DNA from: JAWKWA01 sp041397765
GTDB taxonomy: Bacteria > Pseudomonadota > Alphaproteobacteria > Rhizobiales > Hyphomicrobiaceae
DNA length: 64,000 nt
Assembly (NCBI GenBank): GCA_041397765.1
Contig: JAWKWA010000003.1
Location: forward strand, 62,001-126,000
Direction of reading: 5' to 3'
How positions within the stretch are numbered: position 1 is the first letter of the stretch; each line of letters starts with the position of its first letter. The translations under genes were made by a program, and so were the position numbers. Shown piece after piece: positions 18,543 through 27,197 of the stretch. Under the pieces are notes generated by a model that saw only the letters and a program-made list of their open reading frames with translations, made no database searches and had not been told where the DNA came from.

Positions 18543-20576
18543 ATGAACTACTTCCTCGTGCAGAGTGCGGCCCTTCTGCTTCTCGCCTATCTGTGCGGCT
18601 GCTGGTTCGGCTGCTTCCTGAAGTCGATCGACACGGCACGTCCCGAGGATTTCGAGGATGAGGCGGTCGGCGTCGGCGCGCGGACCGGCGCGGGCGTGGG
18701 GACTGGGCGCCAGCCTGAGGGGCGCGAGGTGCTGGAGACGGCGGCGGCCCGCAGCCCCGCCGCCACGCCGGTCGTCGAGCCCGTCTCTACCACCGTGGCG
18801 CGCACCGCGACCGCCTCGACGGCCGAGGCCGAGTCGGGTCGCTTCGGCCGCGCCTTCGCCGACCGGAGCGAGGCCGGCCGGTCGGTTACCGGGGCTGCCG
18901 ACGCCGAGCGCGGGGCCACGATCGCCCGCGAGCCGTCCCGTACGACAAGCGAGCCCGAGCACGCCCGCAGCACCGGGGGCGTGGCGCGCGGCCGAGATGG
19001 CGAGACGACCGCGACCGTCCGCGACACGGGCAGGACCGACCGCACTGCAACGGCGGCCGACACGCGCGGGCCCGCCGCGCGCGCCGCCGGTCAGCCCGAC
19101 CTCGACGAGGATCGCATGGGCGCCGCCGCGGCCGCTGCCGCCGCCATCGCCGCCGCGGCTGCCGCCCGCAGCCGCGAGGTCGCCGCAGCGGGCGGCGCGG
19201 CCACCGCTGGCGCCGTCTCCTCGCCCGCCGCCGACGATCTGAAACGTATCAAGGGCATCGGTCCGGAGATCGAGCGCAAGCTCAACGACCTCGGCGTCTT
19301 CCGCTATGCCGACATAGCCCGCTGGCGCGCCGACGACGTCAAGCGGATCAGCCGCGAGCTCGACATGCACGGGCGCATCCAGCACGAGAACTGGATCGAG
19401 CAGGCGCAGATCCTCGCATCGGGAGGGGCCACCGCCTTCTCGCGCAAGGTGGACATGCGCGAGGTCGCCGCCAGTGCGGCGGGCGGCTGGACGCCTCAGG
19501 CGCCGGGCGAGGTCGAGCGCTCGGCGGCGGGAGACGGTCGCTTTGCCGCCGCTGCCGCGGCAGCCGCTGCGGCCTCCGCCGCTGCCGCCGCACTCGAGGC
19601 GGTGTCCCGCCAGCGCGCCTCGTCGCAGTCTTCATCAGCCGCCACTGGCGCCACCGCAACCCCGGCCGCAAGTGACGGTTCCGCCGCCACCACGTCCGCT
19701 GCCGCCGGATCGGGCATGTCGTCGGGCGCCGTGAGGACCGGGAGCGCCGCCGGCGGCGCCTCGGCTGCCACGGCCAGATCCGCCGCGACGGCCGGATCGA
19801 CGTCCAGCACCCCGTCGCACCGTACGTCCTCGACGTCGGCCGGCGCCGGCTATCCGGGCGGTGGCGAGCCGCTGCCCATCCCCGGCTCGACGAGCGGCGG
19901 CGCCACCGTTGCTCCCGTCCATGTGACGCCGGACGACCTCACTCTCATTCGCGGCATCGGCCCCGAGATCGCTCGCAAGCTCGGCCTGACCGGCGTGCGC
20001 CGCTTCACCGATATCGCCGGCTGGTCGCAGGGCGACGTCGACCGCTTCGAGCGCGAGCTCGGCTTTCCCGGCCGCATCGGCCGGGAGCGCTGGATCGAGC
20101 AGGCCCGCGTGCTGGCCTCGGGCGGTGAGACCGAGTTCTCGAGGCGCCAGCGGGAGCCGTCCGGTGGCGCGGCCTCGGGCGGCCATCGCGGCGCGTCGCA
20201 GGGCGGCGAGCGGAGCCCGGGGCTGCGCTCGGTCGGTGCCGGCACCGGTGCTGTCGCAGGCCAGATGTCCGGCTCCGGCTCCGGCGCTCGCGTGCTGCGC
20301 TCCGACACGCCCGACGACCTGAAGCGCATCCGCGGCATCGGTGTGGTCCTCGAGCGCAAGCTGAACGCGCTCGGCGTCACACGCTATGGCGATGTCGCCG
20401 CCTGGTCGCCGGACGATGTCGCACGGATCAGCGAGGAATTGGATTTCAAGGGCCGCATCGAGCGCGAGAGCTGGATCGAGCAGGCCGCGATCCTCGCCGG
20501 CGGTGGCGTGACCGAGTTCGCCAAGCGCGTCGATCGCGGGCTCGTCTCGACGAGCGTCGACGACGAGGAGGCCTGA
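18543..20576 (+). CDS. Membrane-anchored protein with three helix-hairpin-helix modules
   Basis: This 677-residue protein begins with a single membrane segment (SAALLLLAYLCGCWFGCF). A long low-complexity region rich in Ala, Thr, Arg and Glu follows. Three copies of a 75-residue module lie at about residues 228-302, 463-537 and 591-665. Each has the pattern DDL-x2-I-(K/R)GIG-x2-(I/L)-x-(R)KL followed by (R)WxxxDVxR and WIEQAxxLASGG. The GIG hairpin is the helix-hairpin-helix core found in ribosomal-L21-associated or 'flap endonuclease-like' small proteins of alphaproteobacteria. Such motifs can bind DNA, but here the protein is membrane-anchored and the topology is unclear. The ATG at 18543 is preferred because it directly precedes the membrane segment. 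Confidence 0.8.
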   Translation: MNYFLVQSAALLLLAYLCGCWFGCFLKSIDTARPEDFEDEAVGVGARTGAGVGTGRQPEGREVLETAAARSPAATPVVEPVSTTVARTATASTAEAESGRFGRAFADRSEAGRSVTGAADAERGATIAREPSRTTSEPEHARSTGGVARGRDGETTATVRDTGRTDRTATAADTRGPAARAAGQPDLDEDRMGAAAAAAAAIAAAAAARSREVAAAGGAATAGAVSSPAADDLKRIKGIGPEIERKLNDLGVFRYADIARWRADDVKRISRELDMHGRIQHENWIEQAQILASGGATAFSRKVDMREVAASAAGGWTPQAPGEVERSAAGDGRFAAAAAAAAAASAAAAALEAVSRQRASSQSSSAATGATATPAASDGSAATTSAAAGSGMSSGAVRTGSAAGGASAATARSAATAGSTSSTPSHRTSSTSAGAGYPGGGEPLPIPGSTSGGATVAPVHVTPDDLTLIRGIGPEIARKLGLTGVRRFTDIAGWSQGDVDRFERELGFPGRIGRERWIEQARVLASGGETEFSRRQREPSGGAASGGHRGASQGGERSPGLRSVGAGTGAVAGQMSGSGSGARVLRSDTPDDLKRIRGIGVVLERKLNALGVTRYGDVAAWSPDDVARISEELDFKGRIERESWIEQAAILAGGGVTEFAKRVDRGLVSTSVDDEEA

Positions 20577-20697
20577 GGCGACGGCGCCTTCATCGCCACC
20601 TGTTCGTCGTTCCGGCCGGAAGAGGCGGCTGAGGCATCCCGCTGGCAGGCCCGCACAATTGCGCCCGCCGATTGACGCTGCCGGCCGCATTCGAACG

Positions 20698-20720
20698 GGC
20701 CGGCCGCCCTCAGGCCGGCC
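20698..20720. terminator. Hairpin between convergent genes
   Basis: GGCCGGCC at 20698-20705 and again at 20713-20720 can pair as an 8-bp stem around GCCCTCA. It lies between the HHH gene (rightward) and the hydrolase gene (leftward, stop at 20725) and could act in both directions. No T-run is visible. Confidence 0.4.
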
Positions 20721-20724
20721 GCCC

Positions 20725-21627
20725 TTACGGTGATGCGGTAACGCCATCCGTGCGGGTCAGGAAGTCGACGATGCGCCCGATCGTCGGCTCGTCCCTGAGC
20801 AGCGGCGCATGGCCCTGCTTTGGCACCGTCATCGCCTCGAGGCGGGGATGGATCTCCCCCATCCGCGCCAGCGTCTCCGGGCTCAGCAGATCGGAGTTCT
20901 CGCCGCGGATGGCGAGCACGGGCACCCGGATCAGCGCCCGGAACTGGTCCCACATCGCCGGCAGCTCGCCGTCGATCTGGGCGATCGTGAACGATTTGGC
21001 GAGGGCCGGGTCGTAGGCCGGCGACGGCAGGCCGTTCTCGTCGTTGAACCATGCCCGCGCGATCTCCAGCCATTCCGCCTCGCTCACCGCCGGGAACTGC
21101 TTGCGGTTGGTGTCGCGTGCCTGCGCGGCCGCCTCCTCCCAGGTCGCCGGTAGCGGCATGCGTCCGACATAGCCGACGATGCGGGTGAGGCCGTTGCGCT
21201 CGATCACCGGACCGATGTCGTTGAGGATCGCCGCGCCGATCGCGCCTGGGCGCAGCACCGCCATCATCATGGCGATGATGCCGCCGCGCGAGGTGCCGAG
21301 GATGGCGGCGTCGTGCAGGCCCATCATGGTCATGAAGTCGAGCACGTCGAGGCACTCGATGAGCGGGGCATAATTGCGCCAGTCGGGATCGTGCTCGGAG
21401 AGGCCGCGGCCGCGATAGTCGAGCGCATAGACGGCGCGGCGGTGGCGCCTTGGATCGGCGAGCCGCTCGGCGATGACGGCGAAGTCGCGCGCATTGCGCG
21501 TAAGGCCCGGCAGGCAGACCACGGGCCGCCGCCCGGAAGCCGGTGCGGGATAGTGGCGGCCATGCAGCCTCAACCCGTCACGGCAGGTGAAGTAGATGTC
21601 CTCGAAGGCGCCGGCCCGCTCCGTCAT
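20725..21627 (-). CDS. Alpha/beta hydrolase
   Basis: This 300-residue serine hydrolase has the oxyanion segment CLPGLTRN, DYRGRGLSE, the nucleophile elbow GTSRGG (serine), a likely acid in IRGENSDLLS and the catalytic histidine in KQGHAPLL. There is no signal peptide, so it is probably cytosolic. The substrate cannot be predicted; family members act on esters, lactones or haloalkanes. The ATG at 21625-21627 gives MTERAGAFEDIYF, a normal N-terminus for the family. The next gene upstream on the same strand is the broken exporter. Confidence 0.9.
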   Translation of the reverse strand: MTERAGAFEDIYFTCRDGLRLHGRHYPAPASGRRPVVCLPGLTRNARDFAVIAERLADPRRHRRAVYALDYRGRGLSEHDPDWRNYAPLIECLDVLDFMTMMGLHDAAILGTSRGGIIAMMMAVLRPGAIGAAILNDIGPVIERNGLTRIVGYVGRMPLPATWEEAAAQARDTNRKQFPAVSEAEWLEIARAWFNDENGLPSPAYDPALAKSFTIAQIDGELPAMWDQFRALIRVPVLAIRGENSDLLSPETLARMGEIHPRLEAMTVPKQGHAPLLRDEPTIGRIVDFLTRTDGVTASP

Positions 21628-21742
21628 GTCGCCTCCGTCCGTCCCTTTGCCCGAGCGCCCGCCGCGCGGGACGGACAGTGATGATCGGCCCGGACCCTTG
21701 CACGGCCGCGTCCGGGCCTCAAGCGCGTTGCCCCGTCCGGCC

Positions 21743-23201
21743 CTACTCCCCGCCCATGCCCTCGGGGCGGCTCTCCTGGTTCTCGCGTCCGCGCAGCGGC
21801 AGCTCCGCCATCAGCGTCAGGCAGACGAGGCCGAGCCCCGTCGCCAGCGCCGAGGCGGCAAAGACCGGTGTGAACTGCGCACCCGTCGCCCGCGGTGAGC
21901 ACGGCTGAACCCGCGCCATGGGCGCTGCCGAGGTCGGCGGCGATACCGGTGGCATGGCCGATGGCGCCGATCACGATGCCGACGCCCGCTGCACCGAGCG
22001 CCCGGAACGCGCCGTCGCGACGCCGATATCGGCGGGCGAAACCGCATTCTGCACGCTGACCGTGGTGACCGGGAACTGCGTGCGGTACGCAAAGATAGCC
22101 GATGATGAGGAGGAGGCCGAGCGTCTGAGGCAGACCGAGATGGGGCGCGGCGACCGCGAGGCCGGCAAGGGCGAGCGTCGCGACGCTCCGGCGACCGGCA
22201 GGCGCTTGTAGCGCTGGACCCGCGCGCCATCGAGCGCCGCCATATTGGCCCCGAGCACGGTGCCGGCGAGATAGGTGACGAGGGCGAGGCCGGCCTGCGA
22301 GGCCGACAATCCGAGCACGAGCTGCAGATAGAGCGGCACGCTAGACCGAAGGCCGACATAGCCGGCCATCGAGAAGAACACCGCGAGGGTCGCCGCCAGC
22401 ACGACCGGATTGCCGAGCACACGCAAGGGTATGAGCGGCTCGGAGGCGCGCGTCAGATGCCGTGCGAGCAGTATCAGCAGGACGGCCGCGCCCGCCAGCA
22501 GGCCGAGCACGGTCGGCGATGTCCACCGGCCGTCCGCGCCGCCCCAGGTGAGTGCCAGCATCAGCGAAACCGTCGCCGAGACGATCATCGCGGCGCCGAG
22601 GAAGTCGAGCCGGTGATCGCGGCGCTGCCATTTCAGGCGCTTCAGCGTGTTCCAGGTCATGGCGAGGGCGAGCGCGCCGAGCGGCAGATTGAGCCAGAAG
22701 ATCGCCCGCCAGTGCCAGTGCTCGGTGATGAGGCCGCCGACCACCGGGCCGCCGATGCTGGCGATCGCTAAGCGCCGAGGAATGTAGACCGCATAGCGCC
22801 CGCCCGCTCGCGCGGTGGCACGAGGTCGGCGATGACAGTCTGGGCGAAGCGATCAGCGCCCCCGCCAAGGCCCTGCACCGCCCGCCCGGCGACGAGGGCG
22901 AGCATGGAGGGGGCCGCCGCGCAGATGATCGAGCCCGCGAGGAACACTCCGATCGCCAGATAGAGCACGCCCCGCCGGCCGTGGATGTCGGCGAGCTTGC
23001 CATAGAGCAGCGTGACAGTCGAGGTGACGAAATAGGCCGAGATGATCCAGGGAATGAGGTCGGTGCGGCCGAGATCGCGGCCGATGGTCGGGATGGCGGG
23101 CGCGAGGATCGCTGGTCGAGCGCGGCCAGCAGCATGGCGATGAGTACGCCGACGATGATGTTGACGCGGTCGCGGTCGGTGATGGCGGTCTCGGCGCGCA
23201 C
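21743..23201 (-). pseudogene. DHA2-type MFS drug exporter, multiply frameshifted
   Basis: Fragments in several frames add up to a 14-helix major-facilitator exporter of the EmrB/QacA type. Pieces include VNIIVGVLIAMLLAALDQ near the start, LYLAIGVFLAGSIICAAAPS with GRAVQGLGGG (22768-22968), and HWHWRAIFWLNLPLGALA through TRASEPLIPLRV and VPLYLQLVLGLSASQAGL (about 22250-22744). The end, ALATGLGLVCLTLMAELPL, is near 21780-21840. The likely original start is the GTG at 23199-23201. At least six frame changes are needed, so no full-length protein is made as read. It would have used the proton gradient to export small hydrophobic compounds. Confidence 0.75.
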
Positions 23202-23448
23202 GTGGCGTGGGTCCTGGCTCTGCGGCCGGATTTGTGGTTCCGGCTCTGGGTTAGCGAGATTGTTTCGGCTCGGACGTGATCGTCGGGGGAATGCGCAAAC
23301 CGGGGTCAGAGGCAGGTGGGCTCGCTCCCCGTCGTCCTCGCCCGCCATGCGGAGCCGCTCTCCACAGGACCACGCGACCGGGGGCCAAGCCGGGCCGCCG
23401 GCCGGCGGGCTGCCGGACCGCACCCACGGCCAAGCATTCGCCGCCAGT

Positions 23449-26319
23449 CTAGCTCTTGCCGGAGGGATCGCCACCCGCCTCCACTGCATTCCAGTCAGTC
23501 GCCTCGCCCTCGTCGCGGCCGCTTCCCCCCTTGCCTCCGCCCTGACCGGCCCGTGCCGCCTGCCGCTCGGCAATGGCGCGCGAAAGGCCCGCCCGCACCC
23601 AGTCGAGATCGCGCAGATGCACGTCGGTCTGCGGGAAGGGGATCTCGATGCCGGCCGCCTGGAACTCCTTCAGGATCTTCACCCTGAGATCGGTGGCGAC
23701 GATCAGGATCTCGTTCACGTCGGCGATGAAGGCGCGCAGCGTGAAATCGAGCGAGGAAGCGCCGAAATCGTCGAACGAGACCGAGGCGGCGGGATGGGCG
23801 AGGGTGCGGGGATGGCCGTCGGCAGCCTTCTTCAGGATGTCGATCACGCGCTGCGGATCGGTGCCATAGGCGACGCCGACCTTCACCATGACGCGACCGA
23901 TCGAATCGCGATGCGTCCAATTGAGCACCCGGCCGGTGATGAGGTCGACATTGGGCACGATGACGCTCGCCCGGTCGAAGGTCTCGATCTCCGTCGAGCG
24001 GATCGAGATGCGCCGCACATAGCCCTGCTCGCTGCCGGTGACGATCCAGTCGCCGACCTTGACCGGCCGCTCGATCAACAGGATGAGGCCGGAGACGAAA
24101 TTGTTGACGATGCTCTGCAGGCCGAAACCGATGCCGACCGAGAGCGCGCCGGCGATGATGGCGAGGTTGGTGAAATCGAGGCCCATCATGCCGGCGGCCG
24201 CCACCACGGCGAGCGCCGTGCCGGCATAGCCGGTCACCGTCAGGACCGAGTTCGCCGTGCCCGAATCGACCCGCGGCCGCGTCAGCACCGAGGCCTCCAG
24301 CCAGCGCTGCATCAGCCGCGTGAGGAACAGCATCGCGAGGAAGGCGACGATCGAGCCGATCACGGTCGTGACCGAGAGGCGGATCGAGCCGATCTCGATG
24401 CCCTGGGCGAGCCGGGTGAGCGTATCGACGATCTCCCCGCCGTCGAAACCCCATTGCAGAAGCAGGAGCGGCGCCGCCGACACCGCGAGCAGGATGTTGA
24501 GCACGACGGCGGCGGCGATCGCCAGATAGTTGCGCCCGTAGTCGTCGAGCCCGGCCGCCCGCTCCAGCCAGTCCGCGACCCCGGTATGATCCTGCCGGAT
24601 GGCGCCGACGAGAGCACGGATCAGGAGGTGCAGCACGACGAGGCCGACGATGATCGAGGTGGTCTCGACGACCTGCGTGCTGACGAAGCGCGCCAGAGCC
24701 GCATAGCCCGCGAGCGCGAGCGCGATGATGGCGAGCGCCGAGACGAGCAGGGGAACCTTCAGCCAGGCCGGCCACAGCCGCGGCGGGCTCGGATCGGTGC
24801 CGCTGATGGTGTGAAAGCGCGTGGCGACGAAGACGAGCACCAGCACCGCGAGCGCCACGCTCGCCCCGAGGCTGCCGGCATGCATGAGTGGCGCCGGCAC
24901 GGTGATGATGCGGCCGAAGGATTGCGCGAACTGGTCGAGCACGAACAGCCCGGCGATCGTCATCACCAGCCGCATGACCCGCCGCACGGTGTCGTCGGAG
25001 AGCGGGAAGATGCGCCAGGACGGGGCCCGGGGCGCGAGCACCGCCCGGGCGAGCGCGACGACGAGCGCAAAGGTCACGACGGCGCGCACGAGGGCGACGG
25101 CGATGCGGTCGTTGTAGCCCGTCAGCATGCCGAGCGGGCCGAGCGCGAAATAGTAGAAGCCGATCGCCCCGATGGTCGGCAGGGCATGGACGAGGGTGGC
25201 CCACGAAGCCGAGCCGAGCCGGCTCGCGAGCGATCCGGGGCTACCGCCCGTCCGGTCGCGCACCCGGCGCAGCGCAAGCCGTCCCAGCCGGTTGAGCACC
25301 CACCACAGCAAGACGGTGAGCGCGATCAGGGCCACGACGGCGAGCGGCTGATCGGTCTGGCGCCACCACATCTCGCAGACCGTGGCGATCTGTCTGAAGC
25401 CGGTAGCCGCGTCACGCGCCGCATCGACCCATAGATCGGGCTGGACGAGGCCGCGCGTCTTCAGCAGCAGCGCCTCCGTGAACAGCTTGCGGCGCAGATC
25501 GTCGATGCGGGTCAAGAGTTGCTCGATCCGAACCCCGGCGACGTCGGCGCCCTTGCGCGCCCCTTCGATCGCGGTGCGCAGCGCCTGGAGCTGTGCTCGT
25601 TCGGCGGCGATGCTCTGCGGCTCGGCGGGGTCCTCCGCCCCCGGTGCCTTGCCGAGCTTGCGGATCTGCTCCTTGACCTCGGCCGCGCGCGGCTCGAGCG
25701 ACTTGCGGTAGGCGTCGGCCTCCTCGGCGATGCGCGCGAGGTCGGCCCGGATTCGGGGTAGGTCGGTGTCGGTCGCATAGCTCTCGGCGCGATCGATGCC
25801 GCGCTCGAGCGCATCGATCTCGGAGCGCCAGGAGATGATCGGGCGCTCGAGCGAATCCGGCTCGATGCGTGGCTTGGCGGCCGCCCCGGTGGTCCCGGAG
25901 GTAGTCCCGGTCGTGCCCCCCGTTGCCGGCGTCGCGGGCGTCGCCGTGCCCGTGCCGGTCGTCGTCCCCGCGCCAGGGGTGGCGCCGGGCTCGCTCCCGG
26001 TCGCGCCGGCGGGAGTGGTGGCGCCAGTGGCAGGGCCAGTGCCAGTGCCAGTGCCAGTGCCTGAGCCAGTGCCTGAGCCAGTGCCCCCGCCGCTGGCAGC
26101 GGAGGGAACCGTGGCCGTCTGTCCCTGGCCCTCGGCCAGAACAGGTCCGGCGCCGCTGGCGGCGAGTCCCGCGAGCGCGAGCAGGACGGCGAGACGGATG
26201 GCGACAGCGCGGCCGGCTGATCTCTTCGCTGTGCCTGACAATTCCGGCGATCTCCCCCTGAGCTTTGCCGTGCCGCCGGGCGTGCGCGCAGATCGCCCGG
26301 GTTCACGCCGCGACCGCAT
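23449..26319 (-). CDS. Large mechanosensitive (MscS-family) channel with N-terminal DUF3772-like region
   Basis: This 956-residue inner-membrane protein has a signal segment (AIRLAVLLALAGLAASG) and a Gly/Thr/Ala/Pro low-complexity stretch (about residues 65-150). A coiled-coil periplasmic part follows (EIDALERGIDRAESYATD and on), then about ten membrane helices and the MscS core. The core shows LSVGIGFGLQSIVNNFVSGL, the pore-lining helix and cytosolic vestibule start, followed by ERPVKVGDWI and VIVPNVDLITGRVLNW. Such channels release solutes on osmotic downshock. The ATG at 26317-26319 follows GGGG; a GTG codon directly before it is an alternative. The low-complexity part is encoded by a hexanucleotide repeat at 26035. 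Confidence 0.92.
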   Translation of the reverse strand: MRSRREPGRSARTPGGTAKLRGRSPELSGTAKRSAGRAVAIRLAVLLALAGLAASGAGPVLAEGQGQTATVPSAASGGGTGSGTGSGTGTGTGTGPATGATTPAGATGSEPGATPGAGTTTGTGTATPATPATGGTTGTTSGTTGAAAKPRIEPDSLERPIISWRSEIDALERGIDRAESYATDTDLPRIRADLARIAEEADAYRKSLEPRAAEVKEQIRKLGKAPGAEDPAEPQSIAAERAQLQALRTAIEGARKGADVAGVRIEQLLTRIDDLRRKLFTEALLLKTRGLVQPDLWVDAARDAATGFRQIATVCEMWWRQTDQPLAVVALIALTVLLWWVLNRLGRLALRRVRDRTGGSPGSLASRLGSASWATLVHALPTIGAIGFYYFALGPLGMLTGYNDRIAVALVRAVVTFALVVALARAVLAPRAPSWRIFPLSDDTVRRVMRLVMTIAGLFVLDQFAQSFGRIITVPAPLMHAGSLGASVALAVLVLVFVATRFHTISGTDPSPPRLWPAWLKVPLLVSALAIIALALAGYAALARFVSTQVVETTSIIVGLVVLHLLIRALVGAIRQDHTGVADWLERAAGLDDYGRNYLAIAAAVVLNILLAVSAAPLLLLQWGFDGGEIVDTLTRLAQGIEIGSIRLSVTTVIGSIVAFLAMLFLTRLMQRWLEASVLTRPRVDSGTANSVLTVTGYAGTALAVVAAAGMMGLDFTNLAIIAGALSVGIGFGLQSIVNNFVSGLILLIERPVKVGDWIVTGSEQGYVRRISIRSTEIETFDRASVIVPNVDLITGRVLNWTHRDSIGRVMVKVGVAYGTDPQRVIDILKKAADGHPRTLAHPAASVSFDDFGASSLDFTLRAFIADVNEILIVATDLRVKILKEFQAAGIEIPFPQTDVHLRDLDWVRAGLSRAIAERQAARAGQGGGKGGSGRDEGEATDWNAVEAGGDPSGKS
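26035..26082. repeat. Hexanucleotide tandem repeat inside the MscS-family gene
   Basis: Eight 6-bp units run in phase: GCCAGT four times, then GCCTGA, GCCAGT, GCCTGA, GCCAGT. On the coding (minus) strand they give Gly-Thr/Gly-Ser pairs. Six-base slippage would lengthen or shorten the linker without breaking the frame. Confidence 0.9.
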
Positions 26320-26454
26320 CACCGAACCCCGTAAGCGAGCCCGCGCGCCTGCCGGCCGGCGACCTCGCGGCCGCGCCGGCGATGGGGCGCCAGAAGGCCG
26401 CTCGCCTCCGCGCGCGCCAAATCCACGCCGCCGTCGCTCGGGCCGATACCGGTA

Positions 26455-26838
26455 TCAGGTCTGCTGGTCGAAGGTCGGCTGCATGCGCTGGCGCAGACGG
26501 CCGAAGCCTGCGCCCGACTGGCTCTGGTCGACCCCGCCGCCGTCGATCGGCATGGCCTGGCGCGGATCGTAGGACTGGCGGCGCATCGGCTGGATACCCT
26601 GCTCGATGACGACATCGATCGGCCCGCCGGTCATCACCAGATGCTCGACCCCGTCGCGATGGATCAGCAAGAGCTTGCGGCGCCCGTCGATGGCCGCGAT
26701 CTCGCTGACGCCGATCCGCCGGTCGCGCTGTCCGCCGAACATGCCGCCCCCCGCGCCGCCCGTCAGATAGCCGCGGAAATACCAGGCTCCGCCACCGAGG
26801 GCCGCCAGCAGTAGGAGGATGACGAGCGTCGTGATCAT
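26455..26838 (-). CDS. FliO-like small membrane protein
   Basis: This 127-residue protein has one N-terminal membrane helix (TLVILLLLAALGGGAWYF) and a cytosolic domain with RKLLLIHRDGVEHLVMTGGP followed by DVVIEQGI. That pattern matches the FliO domain of flagellar export accessory proteins, which also occurs in stand-alone Hyphomicrobiales proteins next to cckA. No flagellar gene is nearby, so a flagellar role is doubtful. The C-terminus is Gln-rich (QRMQPTFDQQT). It is divergent from cckA across a 359-bp gap. Confidence 0.6.
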   Translation of the reverse strand: MITTLVILLLLAALGGGAWYFRGYLTGGAGGGMFGGQRDRRIGVSEIAAIDGRRKLLLIHRDGVEHLVMTGGPIDVVIEQGIQPMRRQSYDPRQAMPIDGGGVDQSQSGAGFGRLRQRMQPTFDQQT

Positions 26839-27197
26839 GGTGTGTCCCAGCCTGTTGGTTCTAGGGGCACCGGCTTTCCCGTTCCCGGCCGACGCCCGCC
26901 CCGCCCGACGGCATGCTCCCCGGTGGATGCCTTGGGCATCGCCGGGGCACACCGGGTGTCCCGTTCCCAGAGCTCGAGCGTCGCGCTCCTATAGCGCGAA
27001 TTTCACGCCCTTTTAACCCTAATTGCGTCACCATCGCCCGCCGGTTGCTCATGGGGGGCGGGACTGGTGCTTGCAGCGCCGCTGCCATGCGGTCTCCACG
27101 GATCGCCGGCCCGGCTCCGCCAAGGCGGGGACCGGGGGGTGGTCGCACCGGCTCCCGCAACGCAACGGCCGAGCCGAATCAGCTAGATTGCAGTGTC
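26839..27197. other. Divergent region between the FliO-like gene and cckA
   Basis: This 359-bp region should hold the cckA promoter. A TTAACC half-site in TTTTAACCCTAATTG at about 27011-27025 recalls one half of the CtrA binding box, but the second half is not convincing. No gene is supported. Confidence 0.35.

Noticed and set aside
18232..18546. 104-codon open frame overlapping the small membrane protein gene.
   Set aside because: Its translation is Arg/Ala-rich without pattern. The overlapping frame at 18248-18403 encodes a clean membrane helix.
22981..25434. Very long open frame on the plus strand opposite the MscS-family gene.
   Set aside because: It is an antisense shadow produced by high GC in third codon positions. 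The translation has no family pattern, while the minus strand encodes a clear channel.
27011..27025. CtrA site in front of cckA.
   Set aside because: Only one TTAACC half-site is present, and the second half at the required spacing does not match.
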